Below are positions 23,547 to 34,955 of a DNA stretch of 64,000 nt, piece by piece; within the stretch, counting starts at the first letter, position 1, and the number at the start of each line of letters is the position of its first letter. Below the pieces are notes generated by a model. It was not told the origin of the DNA, searched no databases, and saw only the letters and a program-made list of their open reading frames with translations. This stretch comes from Labia minor. Taxonomy: Eukaryota > Arthropoda > Insecta > Dermaptera > Spongiphoridae. The stretch spans positions 48,518,296-48,582,295 of the forward strand of contig OY720346.1 of NCBI GenBank assembly GCA_963082975.1, in the 5' to 3' direction. The translations under genes were made by a program, and so were the position numbers.

Positions 23547-24510
23547 TAATAAATATAATGAAAAATAACATAAAACTGAAATGTTCTCTAAAATAGTTTA
23601 AAGTTCTATTAAAATATCAATTATAATTGGGTGAAAAAAGTGTGGATAAATGAGAAAGTAAAACAGTGCCACTTTAATATTGGACAATATAAAGAAAATT
23701 TAAAAAATAAATGTTAGTTTCTTTAATTTTAATTAAATTTCAATTATGTTAAAATTTGATTAGTTTTAATCCCAATATAAAGTATAATTAAAATAAATGA
23801 ATTATCAATATCAGTGAATTTTATAGAAAATGAAAAATTTGTAATAACTTATTTAAATATTTTTATTTTTATTTTTGTACAAAGTACAAAATTGTTTTGT
23901 ATGTTTATATTATCTATTTTTTAAACACTATTTTTTTTATTTTATGCAAAATTAATAACATTTCAATAAATATAAAATAAACAAATCGCTCTTGTGGAAA
24001 TTCCATAAAATTCTACCCTTTATATATATATATATGTATATTTTTGTATCCATATGGTAAGTGGCCCTGTGGGGGTCGAATGATGTCTGGCATGCACCCT
24101 TGTCCCCTCGGTGGGGGTCAGAAACTCCAGGGGGGCATAATTTTGACTTGTCCTTCATTTTAAAATTTATGGATAGTTTGGAAATTAAAACTAATAAAAT
24201 AATAAAAACAAAAAGTAACATCACAAAATTTGATAAAAATTTAATATACATTATAATAAGTCGTGAAATATTTTTTTTAAGAACTCCCCCTTCTTCCAAC
24301 TAAGATCCACCTTACACCACACCCCAATGACCTGTGAAAACCAAACATGCCAATGTTTGTATTTTATTTTATGAAAACTATCAATTACCAAAAGGCTAGA
24401 TCAAAACCCTTGACTGTTGATTTTACAGGATGATAGTTAAATAAGATTTCAGTAATAACTTCTATAGATAGGAATATACAATTTGAATTTCAATCTTTTT
24501 TTGTATATAT
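23547..24510. other. AT-rich DNA with one GC-rich scrap
   Basis: AT-rich, except for 24058-24155 (AGTGGCCCTGTGGGGGTCG, then CCCCTCGGTGGGGGTCAG), a sharply GC-rich unit of about 100 bases next to a (TA)n tract. It looks like a fragment of an unidentified repeat. Short open frames over it on both strands are not supported as genes. Confidence 0.6.
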
Positions 24511-24650
24511 CAGAGGTTCCCAAACTTTTTAGGTATACGGCTCCCTTAATACATCGGATTTTTTCCGCGGCTCCCTTAATTAGGGTGACCATATTTCGAT
24601 AACACCAAACCGGGGGGGGGGAACGGTTTACCTTATTTTTCGCAGCTTTT
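24511..24650 (+). mobile_element. Two truncated hAT-type transposon ends
   Basis: CAGAGGTTCCCAAACTTTTT (24511-24530) is a typical hAT terminal repeat, followed by GGCTCCCTTAAT repeated twice. At 24581 TAGGGTGACCATATTTCGAT starts a second hAT-like terminus that cuts into the first. It is followed by a G10 run and an AACGG motif. I find no matching right-hand ends, so both are fragments, probably nested. Confidence 0.5.
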
Positions 24651-25277
24651 TCGATTTTATAACCCTACAAATAATAACATATATATATAGGAATTTAAAC
24701 AAAATAAATTAATTTATAATTAAAAAATAAAAATATTTAATGCAATTTATTTAAATATATATAATTAAGGAATTAATCAATTAAAATTAATTTAATTATT
24801 TTTGTTAAATCTCTGTAATATAGCGGTGTCATAAACAATAATAAAATGTCTTAAAAGATTAATTGAATATTTTCTTTTATTTTTAATTGGAGAAATTAAT
24901 TTTTCTAAAAATTGTTATTTTTTAATATAATATAATTTGTGTCTGTCATTTATAAAAATGATCTAATCTTGTTTTTAACGATGAACAAATTAAGTGAAGA
25001 GATTCAAAAGGAAGATATATAGTTTATATACAAAGCGGCAACTGATGGGTTGCTTAATATAGGTGAAAAAGAGAGAAGGAAAAAATAATATAATTTCTGA
25101 AGATTAGTAATCACTAAAGACCAACAATTAAAACTTGATTATCTAAACGCATTATAAAATTTCGACTCAATCATAAGCTATTATGTTCACCAACGCACAT
25201 GTTTTATTATTTAAAATATGTTAATAATGGATTATTTAATTCTTGAAATATAATATAATATAAATTTCTTATACTTC
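24651..25277. other. AT-rich DNA without a recognisable gene
   Basis: Low-complexity sequence between the hAT fragments and the TTAA-flanked MITE. No open frame or repeat of note. Confidence 0.75.
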
Positions 25278-25480
25278 TTAACACACTATGTGAGCGGGGC
25301 GGGTATTTATACCCGTTGCCACTTATATGAGGGATATATATTAGTTATCGTTTAAAATAAGTAATTTTAAGTGACACAATATATATTATATAAGTGGCAA
25401 CGGGTATAAATACCCGCCCCGCTTATAAGTGGCAGTCCCCGCAACGGGTACAAATACCCGCCCCGCTCATAGTGTGTTAA
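25278..25480. mobile_element. TTAA-flanked hairpin MITE (piggyBac-like)
   Basis: Bounded by TTAA on both sides (25278-25281 and 25477-25480), with inverted ends CACACTATG...CATAGTGTG. A 36-bp inverted repeat that is perfect by eye (25293-25328 against 25388-25423) has the core GCGGGGCGGGTATTTATACC. The right arm holds a second copy of the same GC-rich block, directly next to the terminus. TTAA target duplication is the hallmark of piggyBac-type transposons. Non-coding; the family assignment is inferred from the TTAA only. Confidence 0.7.
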
Positions 25481-25804
25481 GATTTTATAATATATATTTA
25501 TTTTATAAAATTATTTGTGATCTTAAATTAAAATACAAATCAAAGAAGTTCCGGCCTTCAAAATATCTTTCTTCTCTTTCTACAACACTAAAATAAAAGT
25601 TAAAAAAAAAATGATCAATTTTTATTTAGATTTTTGATATTTTCATTTATTTTTGATTTGTATTTTTGAGGTTCCAATTGATTTAGTCAATTTCAATGAA
25701 AATACATGTAAAAACATTTCAATAAGATAACTTTATATTTATTTATGTTTTTATTCCAATTTATTTATTTTCTCATTTTGTTACTCCTTTTAAATATAAC
25801 CAAG
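25481..25804. other. AT-rich DNA without a recognisable gene
   Basis: AT-rich spacer with nothing identifiable. Confidence 0.75.
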
Positions 25805-26330
25805 TCGCACAATTTCGAGTCCCAAAATCCCTGCACAAATGTTGTTCATCGTAATGTTGCTGCTACCAATTCTTGATTTGCCTTCCGTTCGCCGTCGTCG
25901 TCCCCCTGTTCCCACCCTCACTCACTATCGTCATTTGTCGTGTATTGTAGCCATGAGGGGGTGGTGGCGTGGGTATGCGTTCGTTTAGCGGCATTTAGGG
26001 GACTTTCCCTCGTCCCCCACCTTTTCCAAAGCCCCTTTCTCTATCCCTCAGCCAGAACCTATGCTCCTCCATTAGCCGTGTTAGCAACGAGCACAATGCG
26101 CGCTTGAATTGGCCTCGCTTTACACATCTACCCCCCTTGCCCTTACGTATCCCAATATATATATATATATATATATGTTAAATGGTTGATGGTTGTGTAT
26201 TTGTATGTGTGTTGATTAGACCAGCGCCTAATGAACGCCTTCCCCTTACTCCACCATGTAGATAGGGCTGAAGCTGACGAACCTCTTCTCTCCTCCCTAA
26301 ACCAAAACCTTAAACCTATTTAAATTTTCT
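25805..26330. other. Complex higher-GC island, putative non-coding regulatory DNA
   Basis: Over 400 bases of complex, relatively GC-rich sequence with CGTCGTCGTC, GGGGACTTTCCC (25998-26009, an NF-kB/Rel-type palindromic site by consensus), TTAGCGGCAT, CATTAGCCG and GCGCGCTTGAATTGGCC words. A (TA)n tract splits it at about 26157-26177. There are no long open frames. The Rel-type match is seen directly; regulatory use is inference. Confidence 0.4.
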
Positions 26331-27725
26331 AAAAAAAAAAAAAACAAAACAAACAAATTTAATCATTTTCTATTTTAATGAATTGATTTATTAAAATTAA
26401 TAATTTAATTTTTTTAAGTGAATGGAATTAAAAATACCAGGTAAATATAAGAATAAATATTTTCTTATTGATAAATGAGAGTAAATTATTTAATAAATTA
26501 TTTTTCTAAGAGAGTGTCGGTGTGTTTTCAAAGCTATATTTTTTCAAAATATTTTATCATATTTTGGGGATGAAAAAAAGATCGAAAGCACTCATCCCTT
26601 TTCTTATCTATGATATCCATTTCATTTACTGTCCTAAATAAATATTATAATCTATAACGGATATCCACAAACAAAATTATATATATATATATATATATAT
26701 TCTATGTGTGTTTGTGTAAGTATGTAAATGTTAGAAAGCATTAATTTTTAAGTAGACATAAAAGTTAAATTAAGATCTAATTGTCTATACTAGATAAATC
26801 TCCCTTTTTTTGATCATTAATACTCCATTAAAGGTTCATTAAAATAAACGATGTCTTTTTATCGCTTTTTGAAAACCACCAGGTGTGTATATTTCTCTTT
26901 CTCTCTCTTTCTCTCACATACTGTATTAAATATGATATTAATTAAAAATTTCATTATTAAAGATTACAAATGTGTTAAATAATTCGAAAATATTTATTAT
27001 TTTATTTTTTAAAAAAAGTCAAAAATTTAAAAAAAAAAAATAAAATTTAACTTTTTTACATTAATTATATTTGAATTTTTATTATGGAATCCTTACAATT
27101 ATATATAGAATCATATTTGTTCTGTTATGTAGACCAAAAAGTTTTAAAAAAATCATGTAAAAGTCTTTGTGGACAAAAATCGATGTAAAAATTTTCAACT
27201 AAATAATATTATTACAATACGAATTATAAATATAATTTTGGAAGTTTGTCCAAAAATATCAACCTATCACCATGAAACATCACATCAAAAGCAAGCAAAT
27301 TGGATTAAAAATGATCTTTGATTTGATCAATATTATTAATAGTAATTCAATTTATTAGCAATAAAATGTATTAGAAAAATTAATTTAACAATTGTTTTTT
27401 AGGTTTTTAAGGAATAAGGAATAAGTTGATTATAATTTTTTTAAATTAAATATTTATTAAATATCTATTAAGAAAGTCATTTTTTATAAAGGTATTACTT
27501 ATTGAAAATTTATCACATTTCATTTTTAGGGTATGTATTTTTTTTTTTTTTTGTTATAATATATTTTATATATATAACAAGAGAAAGAACAAATACCTAT
27601 ATATATATATAGATTACACTTATTAATTAAAGGAGAGGGTAAATGGATCTTATAAATTGTCTTTGGAATTGTTACGTAAACATACTAATGTAATATTTCA
27701 TTGTTGTGATTATAATTGCATTATA
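26331..27725. other. AT-rich DNA without a recognisable gene
   Basis: AT-rich low-complexity DNA with a (TA)n tract at about 26679-26700 and a (CT)n-like stretch at 26896-26917. No element ends or exons seen. Confidence 0.75.
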
Positions 27726-28480
27726 AATTATAGGCCTCTGATGAACGTAAATGTTATTGAACATGGCTGGCATAGCAAACGGAATGTAATAAAAGGGTAA
27801 CTGAGGAATGTCCAAAGAGCCGGATGACCCACGTTAAATGAGTGGGATTGGGGATCCAACCACCACCTACCCTTCACTCATCCCATCCCCCTCCCCCGGT
27901 TCAATAGCCTCGCAATTAAATATTTCCAATCGAGGAGCCATTGTATATATGGATTTGTGTATGTGTGGGTATATGAGTGTGTGCGTATGTGTGGGCCCCA
28001 GGAGGGCTCTGACGAGGCTACACACACACACACACATAGACATACACAAATGCAACGAGGGCTGTTCCCACGACGGAGGGCACACAATGTCTCGTTAGGA
28101 CGGTCGATCCTGGAATCCCACCCCCCTCTCTCTCGGAAAAACCACCCCGCTGCCAATTCTGAAGAAAGACCTCGCTGATTGCCACCACCACACAACGCTA
28201 TTGCTGCCTAATGAATATTTTCCACCCAGGTGGATGAGAAGGGGAGGGAGAGAGAAGAGAGAAAGAGAAAAAAGGTAGAGAATTGGTCTTGTCTTCACTT
28301 CCGGTCAGTCAATGGTCTAGTTTTTTTTTTTTTTTTTTTGTAAAGTCAATGAGGGAACAAATAAGTAAGAAAACAGCACAACTGAAACTCCCTCAGAGGG
28401 AAAGTTGTATGAGGAAGGAGAGAATGAGAAGAGGAAGAAAGGAGAATTTTTTCAATATATATATATCAAGGTGAAGCATA
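27726..28480. other. Complex higher-GC island with a TG/CA hairpin
   Basis: Complex sequence with open frames on both strands (60-105 codons) that show no family resemblance and overlap one another, so none is called. It holds GT-rich and CA-rich tracts in opposite orientation (27952-28048) that could pair as a long hairpin, a GGGCCCCAGGAGGGCTC patch, and a T20 run at 28320-28339. Confidence 0.4.
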
Positions 28481-29572
28481 TAGAGGACATATTTTTCAAA
28501 TTGAAATTATTAAAATCAATCTTTTATATTAATTAAATATGATATTTTGTAATATAATTTTAAAATTAAAATTTATATTCCATGATGATGAGTGCTTAAA
28601 ATTAAAAACATCAAAAAATTTTTCCCCATAATTTCGGTTTTTTATAAAATAAATTTTTTTTAAAATATATTTCTAATTTATAGCATTTTGATTCCTATTT
28701 AATATTGTTTGTGCTGATTTTAATATTTATTTTTTCTGAATTAAATTAAAATTGACCTATGGATTAAAAAAAAGAGAAATGTCAAAAAAAATTGACATAC
28801 TTATTTATTAGTGTTGTTGTTAAGGGATCTATCTAATATCTTAAATATATTTCTTTTAACATGTTTCTACATGACAACCAGAAATCAATTTAACACTATT
28901 AAATTATACCAAAATATACATATATATATATATTTATATATTGTCAAATAAATAAATCTATAAGTATAAATATACAGTATTTAAATTATAAAAGTGCCAC
29001 CCAAATTGGAGAAACGTATCATATATTTATAAATTTATTATTATCCTTTTTCAAGTACTTTTTTGACACTTTTTTGGTTGCTAATAACCGATAACTTTGG
29101 ATTAAACTTGCGTGTTTCGACAACAGCACACTCAGAAAAAAAAATTATAAATATTATGAAATTATAGCTGCTCAAAGGGTCATTCACACACGATAAGAGA
29201 CGCCTCCTCATTTGTCGTTCAAACATTGACTACCCCAACCTAACAAAAAAAAAAATAAAGAAATATAAATAAATACTCCAAGATTTTTATTCTTAAGGTA
29301 TGGAATAAATATATGATAAGACAAATAAAAGGTTCAAAAAGCAAAAACAAAAAAAAAAATCAATTTTATATAAACAAACCTAAGATAACTTTCAAGTGTT
29401 GGCTGAAAGATTGAGTATTTGTTTTTAAATAAAATAAACAATGAGACATTAACTATTACAACAAATTGTCACAATTTTTATTTAGTAATTATATTGAATA
29501 ATTTTAATTTTTTTTGTTTAAGTAGGATTTAAATTAATTAATTTTATTTAAATATATATATTTATATGATGT
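28481..29572. other. AT-rich DNA without a recognisable gene
   Basis: AT-rich sequence. A slightly more complex patch at 29040-29240 has a 61-codon minus-strand opening without resemblance to known proteins; it is not called as a gene. Confidence 0.7.
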
Positions 29573-29810
29573 GAGTGATTCTCAACCTTTTTTTACAGCT
29601 GCACACTTTTAACGATTTAAAAATTTATCGGCACAGAAAGAAAAAGATAGTGTAAAAGTCTACCATAGTGAAAAAAACGGTTTAGGTTTTTTTTAGAACT
29701 ATATATATTGAAAAAATTTAGAAAAAAAGTCGGAAATGTTTAAGAGCCTTGCGGCACACTTTTGAAAATCTCGCGGCGCCCTAGAGTGCCGCGGCACAGT
29801 GGTTGAGAAT
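29573..29810. mobile_element. hAT-type MITE
   Basis: Starts GAGTGATTCTCAACC and ends GGTTGAGAAT, giving short inverted ends of the CAGTG-TTCTCAACC type common in hAT elements. The right side has GCGGCACAC...GCGGCGCCCTAGAGTGCCGCGGCAC, a typical hAT MITE subterminal region. About 238 bp, non-coding. An 8-bp target duplication is not evident because the right flank is a (TA)n tract. Confidence 0.6.
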
Positions 29811-31735
29811 ATATATATATCTTTTTTTAAAAGGTTTTTTTTACAAATTAATATTTTCTTTTTAATTAATTATATATCTTTTTAGTGGGATTTGAAGTAT
29901 TTATTCAATATTTATGTGTATATTAATAAATTTAATAAATAATGTAAAAAAAATGACTTAATTAATATTTTTTAAATGATTTCTTAGCAACTACAATATT
30001 TATAACTATAATTTAAAATGTCCTTTTGGATATATATTTTAATTTATTGTTAATTTCAAATTAAAAAAAAGGTTTAAATTCAATTTAAGTACTTTTTTTC
30101 TTGTATACAAGTAAAACAATTTATTTGAGATAATTAAATGTTAAATGTACATATATATTCTTGTATAAAAATCTCATTTGAATATTATCTATTCTTATTA
30201 TTATTATTATTATTGTTATTATATTATTCAATTTAATATTCATTAGTTCTAAACAAACACATATGATAATTATATAATATATATATATATATATAATTAA
30301 TTATATATTTTATATAATTTTTTTTAATTGTAAATTTGTTAATATGCTAGTGAGTATTCTCTATGCGAGTATTAATTAAATTATAGTGGTAAAATAATTA
30401 AATACATTATTATTTCGGATTTTAATTAAAATTAATTGAAATTATTTTTCTAATACACTAAAAACAAACTCAATTGAATGTGTTTTAATTGGTTTCAAAT
30501 TAAGATAATATTATGAATGTTGAATATGCACAGATATATAAGCTTTATATGTATATATCTATATAGACATATATATTTATATATATATATTAATGTTGGA
30601 AAGGGCATAAATGATAGCTTTCAAATCAGGATTATTTACAAGACTCATTTAAATAGAAAATTGTATTATTTTAATGTGTTTTATAAATGGAATATGGACT
30701 ATTTTTGAATATCTAAGTGAGATAGATAATTGATGGTTTTTATTTCACTTAGTATATATAAATATATTTATAAAAAAACTTTTTTTAATAAAATAAATGA
30801 AACCTCAAATTTTATTGAAAATGAAATGAGATAAAATGACATGTGATTTTTATATTAAGTGATTGGATATTTAACAAAATAGATTTTAATGAAAATTCCA
30901 ACGATAAATATAAAAATTCCTAGTTTAAAAAGTGAAAATTAATATTGAGATTAAAATTTATTAAATAATTTCATATCAATTTTATTAAATATTTATAATT
31001 AATGTGAAATTTATTAAGAGAAATAATCAAATTATTTATTATGTAAAGGTATATATAAATTACCTTATATATTATATAATAATAATTAATGAAAATCCTA
31101 TCCTATAATTACAATTAATAAAAATTAATATTTAATATAAACCTTAAAATTAAGTATTATTTAATTGATAAATTTCAAACACAAATAAAATAAAGAATTT
31201 TTATTTATGAATAAATTTATAAAATAAGGAGTGTTTTTCTCAAAGGGAACAAGAATAATATAAGATAAATATTACAATAAATTTTATAAATTATAAAAAA
31301 GTGAAATTTTAAAGATTGTTTAAATTGAGATAATAATTTTTTATAATAGATATGGGGCTTCCAACTTAATCCATAATTTTGTCCCTTTTACATATTTGTA
31401 AAAAAATGGAACTTTTGGTGAAAGTATAAATTGAAATTTTTATATTTCTTTAACTTTCAATATTTCATAAATATATTTTACTTGAATTTTTAATAATATC
31501 TACATAAATTTTCTCTAATTATAGTATTTCTAAACAAGGATTTAAAAAAAAATATTTAAATCAAATTAATTATCCAAAACAAAATTAGATATTAAAATAT
31601 TACTTAATTAATTGTATATTAATATATTATTAATAATTTACTTAATTTTAATAATTAATTTTGAATTCAAGATTAATAGGAATTTATTTAATTAATTTTG
31701 ATTCCTTGTGCATGCAATTAAATATATTTATAAGA
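29811..31735. other. AT-rich DNA without a recognisable gene
   Basis: Very AT-rich, with (ATT)n at about 30197-30216 and (TA)n at 30278-30294. Nothing identified. Confidence 0.8.
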
Positions 31736-32165
31736 AAATTTAGGCGTTAACAGATATGCATTGGTAAATTGAGTTTAAAAGGCAAAAGTTGTCTAATTTG
31801 ATTTATTATCTATAATACTAATTATCGAAATTTTTTTTTATTTTTTTTTCTTTAGGCAAAATAGGCGCCCACCAGTTTTCAAAAACATTTAATTGACGGA
31901 TTAGTTTGAAATGCGGGTCAAATTTGACGTGAGAATTGAGTGGGACCCTCCCAAACGACCAAATGGCAAAACAGGGCTAGACAGGATCCCAATTTTGGAT
32001 GCAACTGATTGGGATAGAGGAATATACGTTAGAGAGTAAGAGAGAGAGAGAGAGAGAGAGAGAAATCTACGATGAATGAAGGGAATGAATAATGCATGGC
32101 AAATGAACCCTGCAAGCGATAGGGAGATAAATGAATGCCGCAGAATCTTAATTAAGAATTTCAAT
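31736..32165. other. Complex island with a perfect palindrome and (AG)n tract
   Basis: Complex sequence including the perfect 12-bp palindrome GTCAAATTTGAC (31917-31928) and CCCAAACGACC, ending in an (AG)n tract at about 32036-32063. No convincing open frame: an 87-codon minus-strand opening mostly reads the (AG)n tract as Ser-Leu repeats. Putative regulatory DNA by composition only. Confidence 0.35.
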
Positions 32166-33360
32166 TAAAAGAACTTGACTTTAAAAATAGAACACGATAA
32201 ATATTTCTTTTTAAAAGATTAAATATACACACGCCCTTATGTATATACATATAACAATAAAAAATATGATATACACGTTTAAAGAGTATTTAAATTTAAT
32301 AAAAACAAAAAAAAATTGATTTTAAGAAAATAGTGAGTGTGTGCGTGAACACTATAGAGGTGTATAGAGCATAAACTTTAAATATTACAGAATTTATATA
32401 TTTGGGAATTATTTTTTTTCTATATTTCTGTAATAATTCAGAGAATTAATTATTGTATATAAGTGGGCCATTAAACTTAGACATAAAAGTTTAAATCTTA
32501 CTAAGTTTAGAAAAATTTTAAAATATATATTATATATAAATAATTTTAGTTGTGTAGGTTTAGGGAAAGAATATTCACATTTCATTCCTTGTAGTTGAAA
32601 TAAAAAAAAAGAAATTGTATTATCCCACTTGTAGCTTAAAAGATTTTAAGAGATCAAAATTTACAAATTTACAAATTTTTAATGGACCTCTGATATTTTT
32701 ATGTTTAGATTCTCGTGATTATAGTTTTAGAAATTTAATTATATATTTTATTATTTGATCTGTGCCGTAAATGAAAGTAGTGTAAACTCTCATATATATA
32801 TATATATATAAATTTAAAAAAAAAAACAACAACAACCACATTTGATGAATAACAAATGTTGTTAAGAGGCTTTTAATTTTATTTTTCTTCATTTTCTATG
32901 ACCCCTTCCTTCCATATTTAGGAAGTGTTTTCTAATGGAAACATTTGAGAAATATATACAGAGAGAAGGTTAATAGAAGAGAGAGAGAAGGATAGGGAGT
33001 GAGAAGGGGAAAGATAAATTATCGAGTAACGGAATGGTTACAACTTACTACTCGGCATAAAATGGGATAATTTATCTAAAGGATGGAATTAATAGGAATG
33101 TTTATTTAAAAAAAAATGAAGGCCTAAAAAGGTTGTTTTTCTATCTCACTTCAGTGGTTCACCTGGAAGACATTATTTTTTTAATCTAAATATGAAAAAA
33201 AAAATAATAAATGAAAAAATAATAATATATAATATCTGCAAAGAAAGTTATGTGTAAGCTGCACATATCAGTTATTATTATTATTATTATTATTTTTAAA
33301 AACATTTATATAAAAAAAAATCAGTTTTTCCAACGAGTGAATAGCATATTCTATTATTTT
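32166..33360. other. AT-rich DNA including one copy of a diverged 80-bp repeat
   Basis: AT-rich. Contains the dispersed repeat at 32618-32698 and purine-rich GAGAGA stretches at 32960-33000. No gene seen. Confidence 0.7.
32618..32698 (+). repeat. Dispersed diverged repeat, copy 1
   Basis: ATTATCCCACTTGTAGCTTA, then AAAGATTTTAAGAGATCAAA and ATTTACAAATTT...CCTCTGATATT. It aligns with 42833-42907 (ATTATCCCACCTGTGGCTCA, then AAAGATTTTGAGATCCAAAA and CTCTGACATT). Same orientation, about 10 kb apart. The family is unidentified; no ends or coding. Confidence 0.65.
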
Positions 33361-34138
33361 AACGGGCTTATAATCTATAACACTGCTGGGTGGTTGATTT
33401 TTTCACCAAGATTAGTTTATCACATTTAATTTGAGTTTTCAAAACGGCATTCAAATGTAAAACGTTAATTGGACGTTTAGCATCCAATACATGTGTGCAT
33501 GTGTCTTCGTGGATCTGTTGGCTGATGTATCGCAGATTACTTATTCCAAAAAAAAAAGATCTAATATAAAATTGTTATCTTAGATAAATCAATGAACCGA
33601 AATTGAGTTCAATAACCTAATAATTTTTTCCGAATACTTCCTTCTTCCAATCAACGATGAATTCGAATTTACAGTTAAGAATAAAAATCTATTACTTAAA
33701 AAAATAAAAATTATTTTTATCATTAATATAATTAGATTAATATATTGAATAAAAAGATATAAATTAAAAAATAATAATATTTAATAATAAAATACTTCAC
33801 TTATTAGCAATTAACTTACATTACAAACACATTTTGACGTTTTGATCCATCAAATCATTCATTTAAAAAAAAAAATAATGATTAATATAATTATTTAACT
33901 TTTAACATCGATGAAGTTGCCAAAAAAAATAAAATAAAACCAATTATTATTATTATAATATAACGTTATTATTTTGCAAACGTTTCCTTGAATATCGTCT
34001 TTAATTAATGTAAATTAATTATGTAAAATAAGATTGATCATTGATATATAAAATAATATTGCCGGATATATGAATCATTGGCAACATCTGTTTGTTCTTT
34101 TCTAGTATCCAACTGTCTACATAATTCTATAATTAATT

Positions 34139-34174
<36 letters not shown>

Positions 34175-34511
34175 ATAACTTATTTTTGATAATTAAGTTC
34201 TCGTTGCAAAAATTTGAATTTGAAATTTATACTAAAATATGAACCATGAAATCTAAAATTAGTAAAAAAAAAGTATGTCTGTAGACCGTCTAAAAAAACT
34301 AAAAACAATGCAATGATTATGATTTAGATATATGTATATCTGTCGATGTAAAGTAACTATTTTAAGAAAAGGTAGTTTACCTTTGTATTTTTTCTTCAAA
34401 ATTGTTAAATGACTTTGTTAAAAAATTGAATTATTGTTTCCTATTTAACCATAATTTTATATGTATCATATATGGAGTTTGGATCATGATAATTTCAATA
34501 AAATTTCCCGG
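33361..34511. other. AT-rich DNA with one small complex patch
   Basis: A patch at 33365-33545 (CATCCAATACATGTGTGCATG, GATGTATCGCAGATTAC) stands out from the AT-rich background. A (TA)n-(GA)n compound tract lies at 34140-34174. No gene seen. Confidence 0.6.
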
Positions 34512-34955
34512 GTCTTAAAATAGCAATATTCATTAGATGATTTCATCAATAGTCTTAAAATGGCAAATTATAATAGATGTCCTCCATGGATTTTAAATTA
34601 TAATTTTTAATAGTTGATGATGACAATTGGACTACAAATAATAAGAAAATAAATGGATGAGTCTTAAAATAACGATTTACAATCAAAAGATAGCAAAGAA
34701 GAATCTTGAAATAACAATATCCATTAGTATTTGTTATCCACAAATCTTTTAGTGACAATTTTTTTAATTTAAGGTGACATATTGTTAAGTTTCAAAAGAA
34801 ATTGTCATTAATGGTCACTTGAATATTGATTTCAAATAAAATATACCAAATATAGGCCTAAGCTATAGAATATGTCATTGGTGGGTCTTAAAATGGCAAT
34901 TTTCAGTAAAAAAGATGTTGACAACAAGTCTTAAAATAACATTATTCAAAAGAAG
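34512..34955 (+). repeat. Decayed ~42-bp tandem repeats
   Basis: The word GTCTTAAAAT(A/G)(A/G)CAAT or close variants starts at 34512, 34552, 34661, 34703, 34885 and 34928. The spacing forms pairs of 40, 42 and 43 bases. Following bases (ATTCATTAGATG, TCCATTAGT, TTCAGTAAAAAAGATG) are also related. This looks like an old minisatellite with eroded intervening units. Confidence 0.65.

Noticed and set aside
27838..28298. Several overlapping frames of 60-105 codons on both strands
   Set aside because: They overlap one another, read TG/CA tracts as Cys-Val or Thr-His repeats, and show no family signature.
34512..34955. CRISPR-like periodic repeats
   Set aside because: Units are diverged, paired rather than evenly spaced, there are no cas genes, and the DNA is animal nuclear.
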